A DNA stretch of 5,067 bases from Bacteroidales bacterium (lineage in GTDB: Bacteria > Bacteroidota > Bacteroidia > Bacteroidales > UBA10428): assembly GCA_016926235.1 (NCBI GenBank), contig JAFGOZ010000031.1, positions 1-5,067 of the forward strand, read 5' to 3'. A model generated the notes under the pieces. The model was given only the letters and a program-made list of their open reading frames with translations, ran no database searches and was not told the DNA's origin. Both the position numbers and the translations under genes were made by a program. Position 1 is the first letter of the stretch, and each line of letters starts with the position of its first letter. Shown here piece after piece: positions 1-5,067 of the stretch.

Positions 1-304
1 AGACTTGGACTTTCATGTCCGCAGAGGAAAATATTCAGCAAGAATCTTTTAGTGCTTATGTTATTAGATTTATAGAGGAAAGTTACATAATCTATTATTA
101 GAATAAAAATTAATTTCATGATATAAAATACAATTATCGATAAATAAAATTTAATTCTATCTCATATATATTTATAAGATAACATCATATAATTGAATTA
201 CTGTATTTTACATAGAGATTGGGAAGTTTGGTAAACAGGAAGCAATAAATTGAATTAAAAGATTTATTTAATACAAATTAATTTTAATTTTACAATATGA
301 AATA
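1..304. other. AT-rich non-coding leader upstream of the IclR gene
   Basis: No gene can be supported here. The first 50-100 bases are less AT-rich than the rest and could be the last codons of a plus-strand gene entering from the left: the frame starting at base 3 stays open to a TAG at 99-101, and the other two plus frames stop at 50-52 and 73-75. None of the short peptides is recognisable. From about 100 onward the sequence is almost entirely A and T with frequent stops in all frames. It contains a perfect 10-bp palindrome TTATCGATAA (134-143) and a GTTT-N3-AAAC inverted repeat (226-236). Neither has a known role; the second resembles the inverted repeat in front of the dehydratase gene. 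Confidence 0.5.
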
Positions 305-312
305 TATCTTTG
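305..312 (+). promoter_or_regulatory. Candidate Bacteroidota -7 promoter element for the IclR gene
   Basis: TATCTTTG matches the Bacteroidota -7 consensus TAnnTTTG exactly. Nineteen bases upstream, at 282-285, is TTTT, a weak version of the expected -33 TTTG box. Transcription would start around 318-322, leaving a leader of about 45 nt before the ATG at 366. Just downstream lies a tandem 8-bp repeat ATATCAAA (323-330 and 331-338), which overlaps the predicted start site and could be a regulator site. The call rests on one 8-base match in AT-rich DNA, so a chance match is possible. Confidence 0.45.
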
Positions 313-365
313 TACTATGAATATATCAAAATATCAAAATAATTCTACAAACTTCACAAGGAAAA

Positions 366-1112
366 ATGATACAGGTTTTGAACAGGGCTTTTAATATTCT
401 TGAATATATTGCTAGTGATAGTGACAAGAAATTTGGCCTGGCCGAAATCGCTGACAGTCTCTTATTAAACCACAGTACATGCGCAAATATTATCAAAACG
501 ATGCTGTCGAGGGAATATATCGAACAAATGGGCAGAAGGGGAGGCTATAGACTTGGTCCCAAAGCATATTATCTGACAGGAAATTTCCCCTTTAAGAAAG
601 AATTGCTCAGCATTTCGGTGGAGTTGATGAAGAATCTTCGTTCAAAATTAAATGAAGGAATTATACTTGCGATTATGCAAAATAATAAACGTATCCTTCT
701 CCACGAAGAACATAGCACTCATGAATTACAGGTGGTTAACCATAAAGAAAAGGAAATATACAAGACCTCTACCGGTAGAATGATATTGGCCTGCATGAGC
801 AGATCGGATCAGGAAGCATATATTAAAAAATATGGTTTGCCGGATGAAGACAGCTGGCCTGAAATAGAAAATGAGGAAGTTTTCTTTAACGAACTCATTA
901 AGATCAGAAAGAAGCAGATTGCTGTACATGTAGCCAAATCTGACATTGTTGGAATAGCTGTCCCAGTTTTCATAAAGAATACAATTGTTGCAAGCCTAGG
1001 AGTTTATTTGCCAGAAACCAGGTTCACTAAAGAGGCACAGGAAAAAATATACAGAGACCTACCAATTACTGCTGACAAAGTAATGAAAGGGCTTGAACTA
1101 ATTCAATCGTAA
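366..1112 (+). CDS. IclR-family transcriptional regulator
   Basis: A 248-residue DNA-binding regulator with the usual IclR architecture. Residues 1-65 form the winged helix-turn-helix: an opening helix (VLNRAFNILEYIA), a probable recognition helix around residues 35-52 (NHSTCANIIKTMLSREYI) and a wing ending in GGYRLGP (59-65). Residues from about 75 to the end form the effector-binding domain, with the typical TSTGRMILACMS stretch (135-146) and the GIAVPVF...VASLGVYLP strand region (196-216). Length is normal for the family (about 240-280). The ATG at 366 is preceded by AAGGA at 358-362, only 3 nt away, and by the candidate promoter at 305-312. IclR proteins commonly control adjacent genes for sugar-acid or aromatic-acid breakdown and respond to a pathway metabolite. 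Control of the dehydratase-SDR-RraA genes downstream is inferred from position. The effector is unknown. Confidence 0.93.
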   Translation: MIQVLNRAFNILEYIASDSDKKFGLAEIADSLLLNHSTCANIIKTMLSREYIEQMGRRGGYRLGPKAYYLTGNFPFKKELLSISVELMKNLRSKLNEGIILAIMQNNKRILLHEEHSTHELQVVNHKEKEIYKTSTGRMILACMSRSDQEAYIKKYGLPDEDSWPEIENEEVFFNELIKIRKKQIAVHVAKSDIVGIAVPVFIKNTIVASLGVYLPETRFTKEAQEKIYRDLPITADKVMKGLELIQS

Positions 1113-1169
1113 CATAATCATCTTTAAAACACTTCCACGAAGAGTAAAAAATAACTTATCAGCTGATTA

Positions 1170-1189
1170 TTTAGTTTCAAACAACTAAA
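1170..1189. promoter_or_regulatory. Candidate operator: 7-bp inverted repeat before the dehydratase operon
   Basis: TTTAGTT (1170-1176) and AACTAAA (1183-1189) are perfect inverted repeats separated by 6 nt, a 20-bp site of the size a dimeric IclR-type regulator could occupy. Within it lies GTTTCAAAC (1174-1182), a smaller inverted repeat. A separate perfect 10-bp palindrome ATCAGCTGAT sits just upstream at 1158-1167. All lie in the 166-bp gap between the regulator and the first catabolic gene. No convincing TAnnTTTG promoter is visible in this gap, so the operon promoter is unplaced. The repeat lacks a following T-run, so a terminator for the regulator gene is less likely. The operator role is inferred from symmetry and position only. 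Confidence 0.35.
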
Positions 1190-1278
1190 GTGAAATCAAC
1201 TTACAGGAAATTCATTTAGACAAAGGTGGTTTAAAGGTATTATTAAATAAATATCAGGTAAATACATAATTTATTATC

Positions 1279-2469
1279 ATGAAAATAATTGATTTAAAAG
1301 CTCGTACAGTAGCTATTCCGTTGAACGCACATCTGCGGCATAACACAGGAGTTCATCCCGGATATTTTCTCCGTACTGTCATTGAAATTGTAACCGATGA
1401 AGGGATTATCGGATTGGGAGAAGTCGGAGGAGGAGACCAGCGAAACGCCTTCGCAAAATTAAAACCACGTATTCTTGGTCTTGACCCGTTTCACCTGGAA
1501 ATTATCAAGCAAAAAGTATTACGTAGCATTTATTATCTTTCAAATGCACGTTTGTATGCCGCTATCGAAATAGCCTGTCTGGATATTCAGGGGAAAGTAT
1601 TGAACCGCCCTTTTGGCGATTTGCTTGGAGGTAAGGTACGGGATAAAATTCCATTTATTGCTTACCTTTTCTGGCGTTATGACCGACCTGGTGGAGGTCA
1701 TGATAAATACGCTGAAGATATGGCTGGCCTCTGCACAGAGCTTCATGAAGAATTAGGTGTTAATTCAATGAAACTGAAAGCAGGAGTAATGGCTCCACGG
1801 GAAGAGGTAAAAGTACTCGAATTATGCAGGAACAATCTGGGTGAAGATTTCGGCCTGAGGATTGACCCCAATGGAGTCTGGTCTGTTACAACAGCTGTTA
1901 AAATGGGTAAAATTATGGAAGATATTAACATTGAATATTTCGAAGATCCATCCTGGGGACTGGAAGGAAATGCCGCTGTCCGGAAACAAATCAGAATACC
2001 ATTAGCAACTAACATGTATCCAAATAAGTTTGATGATCTTGGGCCCGCTATTCGTATGGGAGCAGTTGACGTAGTACTAACTGATCTCCATTATTGGGAA
2101 GGGCCTAAAGGTGTAAAAGATCTGGTAGCTGTTTGCAGAACCTTTAACCTTGGTGTTTCAATGCATAGCGGCGCTGAATTTGGAATTGAACTTGCAGCTA
2201 TGATTCACACTGCTTCAACTATTCCTACTATGACATTTGCAGGTGATGCCCATTATCATTACTTAACTGACGATATAATAAAAGGAGGTCTGATGAAATA
2301 CGAAAATGGCTGCATCAAAGTACCTGAAGGGCCTGGACTTGGCGTTGAACTGGATGAAGAAAAGATGGATAAATATGGACAATATTTTGAAGAAAAAGGT
2401 GATTATTATGCTCGCTTTCATCAGGATAAATACAGACCTGACTGGTTCCCCATTGTTGGCAGTATCTAA
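1279..2469 (+). CDS. Enolase-superfamily acid-sugar dehydratase, glucarate dehydratase-like
   Basis: A 396-residue cytoplasmic enzyme of the mandelate racemase/muconate lactonizing group, predicted to dehydrate a sugar acid (aldonate or aldarate) to a 2-keto-3-deoxy acid using Mg2+. The N-terminal capping domain covers about residues 1-125 and the (beta/alpha)-barrel follows. Visible catalytic residues are the KxK pair K165/K167 (SMKLKAG), metal ligands D196 (RIDPNG), E222 (YFEDP) and N245 (ATNM), and the D269/H296 dyad (LTDLHYW; SMHSG). Asn as third metal ligand in ATNM, and the spacing of E222, N245, D269 and H296, match E. coli glucarate dehydratase as I remember it (E266, N289, D313, H339). 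That enzyme is about 446 residues; the deficit is mainly some 40 residues before K167, in the capping domain that selects substrate. So the subgroup is well supported but D-glucarate as substrate is not. ATG at 1279 gives the usual MKIIDLKART opening; no Shine-Dalgarno is seen. It is probably the first gene of an operon with the SDR and RraA-family genes. Confidence 0.88.
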   Translation: MKIIDLKARTVAIPLNAHLRHNTGVHPGYFLRTVIEIVTDEGIIGLGEVGGGDQRNAFAKLKPRILGLDPFHLEIIKQKVLRSIYYLSNARLYAAIEIACLDIQGKVLNRPFGDLLGGKVRDKIPFIAYLFWRYDRPGGGHDKYAEDMAGLCTELHEELGVNSMKLKAGVMAPREEVKVLELCRNNLGEDFGLRIDPNGVWSVTTAVKMGKIMEDINIEYFEDPSWGLEGNAAVRKQIRIPLATNMYPNKFDDLGPAIRMGAVDVVLTDLHYWEGPKGVKDLVAVCRTFNLGVSMHSGAEFGIELAAMIHTASTIPTMTFAGDAHYHYLTDDIIKGGLMKYENGCIKVPEGPGLGVELDEEKMDKYGQYFEEKGDYYARFHQDKYRPDWFPIVGSI

Positions 2470-2536
2470 ACCAAAAAATAAAATCCCGGGCATGAGGATT
2501 TATGAATGAAATATAAAATTCTTATAAAATTTGGCA

Positions 2537-3304
2537 ATGAAAGATCTTTTTAATCTGAAAGGAAAATCAGCCCTGGTCACAGGTTCAAGTCAGGGTATTG
2601 GGAAAGCAATTGCTCTTGGCCTTGCAGAAATGGGGGCAAACATAGTTGTTCATTACAATACGGAAAAAGAATTGGCGGAACAGGTTGTTTCTGAATTAAG
2701 AAAATTTAATGTTAAATCTGAGTCTTTTCAGGCTGATTTATCATTGCCAGAATCGCCCGATAAAATATTTGTAAAAAGCATGGAATTATTCGGATCCATT
2801 GATATTTTAGTTTTAAATGCATCAGTTCAGATCCGCAAAAAATGGGAAGAAATTACACTTGAAGAATTTGAGCTGCAGGTTAATGTCAATCTGCGATCAA
2901 GCCTTTTACTAATTCAAAAGTTCATTCCTCATATGAAGGACCAGAGATGGGGCAAAATACTTACAATAGGAAGTGTTCAGCAAAAACGGCCACATCCTGA
3001 TATGCTCGTTTATTCAGCGAGTAAATCAGCAATTGCCAACCTGGTTAAAAGCCTTGCCGTTCAGCTTGCTCCTTTCGGAATAAACATTAATAACCTGGCA
3101 CCAGGAATCGTCGGTACTTCAAGAAACAAGGATATTCTGAATGATCCTGCTTATCTCGAAAAGGCAAAATCAAAGATCCCTCTTGGGTACATAGCAAAAT
3201 CTCAGGACTGTGCCAGTCTTGCTGTTTTACTTTGTACCGATTCAGGAAAGTACATAACAGGAGAAAATATTTATGTGGATGGGGGAATGAATATTCCTTT
3301 TTAA
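2537..3304 (+). CDS. Short-chain dehydrogenase/reductase (classical SDR)
   Basis: A 255-residue NAD(P)-dependent oxidoreductase with a Rossmann fold. Counting from the ATG at 2537, the cofactor motif TGSSQGIG spans residues 15-22, an acidic residue in ADLS is D67, and the catalytic tetrad is N118 (VNLRS), S146 (IGSVQ), Y159 and K163 (YSASK). PG is at 189-190 and the C-terminal ITGENIYVDGG at 240-250. Length is normal for classical SDRs. The usual NNAG motif reads LNAS (93-96), a mild departure. The open frame also allows a TTG at 2531, but ATG at 2537 is preferred because it gives the typical short lead MKDLFNLKGKSALVTG. The gap from the dehydratase is 67 bp and contains a small AAATCC/GGATTT inverted repeat (2481-2501). 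By context it may oxidise or reduce a 2-keto-3-deoxy sugar acid, as SDRs do in oxidative L-fuconate and L-rhamnonate pathways; 5-keto or gluconate-type reductases are alternatives. Substrate and cofactor preference are undetermined. Confidence 0.9.
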   Translation: MKDLFNLKGKSALVTGSSQGIGKAIALGLAEMGANIVVHYNTEKELAEQVVSELRKFNVKSESFQADLSLPESPDKIFVKSMELFGSIDILVLNASVQIRKKWEEITLEEFELQVNVNLRSSLLLIQKFIPHMKDQRWGKILTIGSVQQKRPHPDMLVYSASKSAIANLVKSLAVQLAPFGININNLAPGIVGTSRNKDILNDPAYLEKAKSKIPLGYIAKSQDCASLAVLLCTDSGKYITGENIYVDGGMNIPF

Positions 3305-3326
3305 AAATAACTTAATCAAAACAAAG

Positions 3327-4055
3327 ATGAGCGAATTCAGCGTTTCAATGAAATTAGAAGATTTGATAGACAGGTTTGACAATGTAACAATATGTGAACT
3401 TTCAATTCCGGAAAAAGAGATTTGTGCAAGATTTGAAAACCTTTATACAGGAGCAGTAAATGATGTCATGAGGGAAATGACACTTATGGACCAGGCTTTA
3501 CCCTGCACTATAATGCCTTTAAAACTTGAAATGAAAAGTTGTGGTATTGCTTTCACAATAAGAAGCAATCCTGATCCTACAGTTGAGGGAGAAATGAATC
3601 TGCGGGCTGATATGCTGGATGCAATGCCTGATGGTTGTATGGTGGTCTGGGATGCTGGAGATGAGGTAGAAGCTTCTCATTGGGGTGAAGTTATGACAGC
3701 TTCGGCAATTGCACGTGGTGCAAGGGGGGCTGTAATCAATGGAGGACTTCGCGATACCATGCAGGTTCTGGAACAGAAATTTCCGGTCTTTTATAGATAC
3801 CGGACTTCAAATGGTTCTTTGGGAAGAACAAAAATTACAGGATTTAACAAGCCGCTACGGATAGGTAAATCATACATTAAACCCGGGGATTTTGTTTTTG
3901 GTGATGTTGATGGAGCGGTTGTAATTCCAAGAAATATATCTGAAAAGGTATTAACTCGTGCTGAAGAGATAAAAAAAGGTGAAAAAGAAATCAGAAGCCG
4001 GGTGAAAGAAGGATTTTCTGCCAAAGGAATAGTAAAAGATGGTGGTTATTTTTAA
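3327..4055 (+). CDS. RraA-family protein, possible class II aldolase/decarboxylase
   Basis: A 242-residue protein of the RraA/4-hydroxy-4-methyl-2-oxoglutarate (HMG) aldolase fold. Family landmarks are GAVNDVMRE (42-50), GIAFTIRS (73-80), the GE pair at 120-121 followed by ARGARGAVINGGLRD with R142-D143, and GDVDGAVVIP (192-201). In HMG aldolases the Arg-Asp pair binds the pyruvyl end of the substrate and the Mg2+ site. Family members cleave 4-hydroxy-2-oxo acids to pyruvate plus a carbonyl product, or decarboxylate oxaloacetate; E. coli RraA itself, which binds RNase E, lacks this aldolase Arg-Asp pair. Its place 22 bp after an SDR and after a sugar-acid dehydratase favours an enzyme that cleaves the pathway product over an RNase E regulator. 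The acidic residue often found three positions after RD is Q146 here, so the exact reaction is uncertain. Older annotations call such proteins demethylmenaquinone methyltransferase, which is not supported. ATG at 3327 is used; M8 is a possible later start. Confidence 0.87.
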   Translation: MSEFSVSMKLEDLIDRFDNVTICELSIPEKEICARFENLYTGAVNDVMREMTLMDQALPCTIMPLKLEMKSCGIAFTIRSNPDPTVEGEMNLRADMLDAMPDGCMVVWDAGDEVEASHWGEVMTASAIARGARGAVINGGLRDTMQVLEQKFPVFYRYRTSNGSLGRTKITGFNKPLRIGKSYIKPGDFVFGDVDGAVVIPRNISEKVLTRAEEIKKGEKEIRSRVKEGFSAKGIVKDGGYF

Positions 4056-4090
4056 CTATCATCTGGGGATAACCATGAATCGTTGTTTTT
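4043..4090 (+). terminator. Weak candidate terminator at the end of the RraA-family gene
   Basis: TGGTTAT (4043-4049) and ATAACCA (4069-4075) are perfect 7-bp inverted repeats. The left arm is inside the last codons of the RraA-family gene, and the 19-nt loop contains its TAA stop. A T-run (TTTTT, 4086-4090) begins about 10 nt after the right arm, further than in a good intrinsic terminator, and the loop is large. It is a plausible but poor end of the operon transcript. Confidence 0.3.
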
Positions 4091-4103
4091 AATCAGTTTC
4101 AGA

Positions 4104-4135
4104 AATTAAATTCTGGGATTTTATGAATTTTAATT
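4104..4135. repeat. AT-rich hairpin between the operon and the insertion sequence
   Basis: AATTAAATTC (4104-4113) pairs with GAATTTTAATT (4125-4135) to form a 10-bp stem with one bulged T and an 11-nt loop. It lies in the 252-bp stretch (4056-4307) without a gene. T-runs follow at 4153-4158 and 4162-4166. It could act as a bidirectional transcript end, or be a chance product of AT-rich sequence. Nothing else recognisable lies between it and the insertion sequence. Confidence 0.3.
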
Positions 4136-4178
4136 CCCTGTTACGCATATTGTTTTTTATGTTTTTGCTGAATATTTA

Positions 4179-5067
4179 GGGTTTACTGAAAAAGTCAAAT
4201 TAATTTTTTATTATGTTGATATTAAATATTTTAAGTCAATATCTATCGATTCAAGAATCAGCAAAAATGCAAGTAAAAACACAAATTTCCTTCATAAAAC
4301 TTGAATTATGATAAGGTATATTTCAGAGAAGCAGTTGTCAATTGAAGAATTCAAGACCCCATTTCAGGTAAACCTGACTGCCGATAACCGTTGGGTGAAA
4401 CTGGCCCATGTTGTACTCTGGGATAAGTTCGCCAGTGTATATATGTCGTTGATGAACAGTGATTTTGGCCGTCCCGGAGTTGCTCCGCGCACAGTACTTG
4501 GGGCATTGATCATCAAGCATTTGGAGAAACTGGATGACAGGGGAGTTATACAGGCCATCCAGGATAACCTGTACGTGTAGTATTTTGTAGGGTTGAAGGA
4601 GTTCAAGGTCGATCCTATATTTGATCCCTCACTGTTTGTTGAGATTAGAAAAAGAGTCGGTCACAAGCAATTTGACACTCTGAGTGCAGACTAAATCCGG
4701 ACGGCTAAAGGAGAGAAGGATAAAAAGCATAATAAGAAGAAAAAGAAAGAAGGCTCAGATGAACCGTCAAACAAAGGAAAGCTTCAGGCAGATGCCACGG
4801 TAGCTGACCAATACATTACCTACCCAACCGATAACGGGATACTGAACGAGAGCAGGAGGAAGTGTGAGGGACTGATCGACAAGTTATACAACCACTCAGG
4901 AAGCCAAGGCGTCATGCCCCGGACCTATAGACGCACAATGGATAAGGCCTGGCTTGATTACTCCAAGAAAAAGAAGAAGGCTGAAGCCTCTCACCGCAAG
5001 ATGACACGTAAGCTGTTAGAGAGTGTAAAGCGCGATATAAAACACATAGACAGCATGTTGGACAAAG
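4179..5067 (+). mobile_element. Insertion sequence, IS1182/IS5-like, left part; right end outside window
   Basis: The transposase pseudogene at 4308 shows that an insertion sequence occupies the right part of the window. The left boundary is a proposal: GGGTTTACTGAAAAAGTC (4179-4196) resembles the ACTGAAAAAGTC-type termini I associate with this family, and its distance of about 110 bp to the transposase start is plausible. The matching right terminal repeat and target duplication lie beyond the window, so the edge cannot be confirmed. Base composition changes from AT-rich flanking DNA to a more balanced mix from about 4365. The region 4200-4307 is AT-rich and includes a GATTC-AA-GAATC inverted repeat (4248-4259). 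Confidence 0.55.
4308..5067 (+). pseudogene. Transposase pseudogene, IS1182/IS5-like, two in-frame stops, partial
   Basis: One reading frame from the ATG at 4308 runs to the window edge and is recognisably a DDE transposase, but it is interrupted by TAG (4578-4580, codon 91) and TAA (4692-4694, codon 129). Residues 40-90 are the N-terminal transposase domain (DUF772-like; FGRPGVAPRTVLGALIIKH). After the TAG the frame continues as YFVGLKEFKVDPIFDPSLFVEIRKRVG; relatives I recall have Gln before YF, so CAG to TAG is a likely change. A lysine-rich linker (about residues 133-158) leads to LQADATVADQYITYPTD, where D162 is the likely first catalytic Asp. The remaining catalytic residues lie beyond the window. 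The frame is kept across both stops with no frameshift. All four intact genes here end in TAA, so the TAA at least cannot be a sense codon. The only intact product is a 90-residue N-terminal fragment, which would not transpose. Confidence 0.85.

Noticed and set aside
1..16. Minus-strand ATG at 16-14 opening a frame that leaves the window
   Set aside because: Only five codons are visible and no minus-strand TAnnTTTG promoter was found upstream of it.
3..101. Open plus-strand frame at the left edge that could be the tail of a gene
   Set aside because: Only about 32 codons are visible, no motif is recognisable, and the other frames give equally unremarkable peptides, so a coding call is not supported.
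2481..2501. AAATCC/GGATTT inverted repeat between the dehydratase and SDR genes
   Set aside because: The stem is only 6 bp and no T-run follows, so it is not a credible terminator inside the operon.
2306..2509. Plus-strand 67-codon frame overlapping the end of the dehydratase gene
   Set aside because: It is almost wholly inside the dehydratase gene in another frame, with no recognisable content; it is a shadow frame.
4215..4243. GATATT/AATATC inverted repeat in front of the transposase
   Set aside because: A 6-bp AT-only match with a 14-nt spacer is expected by chance in this AT-rich stretch.
4267..4311. 14-codon frame whose TGA overlaps the transposase ATG
   Set aside because: Too short and AT-rich to support; programmed frameshifting is not needed because the transposase frame opens at its own ATG.
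4578..4694. Stop-codon reassignment as an explanation for the two in-frame stops
   Set aside because: All four intact genes in the window end with TAA, so TAA is a true stop here; ordinary pseudogene decay explains both.

Overview
The window looks like chromosome from a member of the Bacteroidota. The evidence is AT-rich intergenic DNA, start codons mostly without a Shine-Dalgarno sequence, a match to the Bacteroidota -7 promoter element (TAnnTTTG), and a transposase of a type I recognise from that phylum. The assignment is an inference from these traits; there is no rRNA or other marker gene here.

Layout: 1-365 is a very AT-rich leader with a candidate promoter at 305-312. An IclR-family regulator follows (366-1112). 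A 166-bp gap (1113-1278) holds inverted repeats that could be an operator. Three same-strand genes come next: an enolase-superfamily acid-sugar dehydratase of the glucarate-dehydratase type (1279-2469), a short-chain dehydrogenase/reductase (2537-3304, starting at an ATG two codons inside the longest open frame), and an RraA-family protein (3327-4055). The gaps between these three are 67 and 22 bp, so they probably form one operon. A region with AT-rich hairpins (4056-4178) then leads into an insertion sequence. Its transposase frame (4308 to the window edge) carries two in-frame stop codons and is a pseudogene.

Working model (inference): the dehydratase removes water from a sugar acid to give a 2-keto-3-deoxy acid, the SDR oxidises or reduces a hydroxyl/keto group on that intermediate, and the RraA-family protein cleaves or decarboxylates the product, possibly as a class II pyruvate aldolase. 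The IclR protein would sense a pathway intermediate. The substrate cannot be read from sequence. The dehydratase keeps every catalytic residue expected of the glucarate-dehydratase subgroup but is about 40 residues shorter before the first catalytic lysine, so D-glucarate itself should not be assumed. No transporter, kinase or sugar-degrading enzyme is in the window, and the insertion sequence sits just where the operon might have continued.

I found no CRISPR array, tRNA, rRNA or clearly new defence-type system. The least explained parts are the substrate of the dehydratase/SDR/RraA set and the palindromes in front of it.
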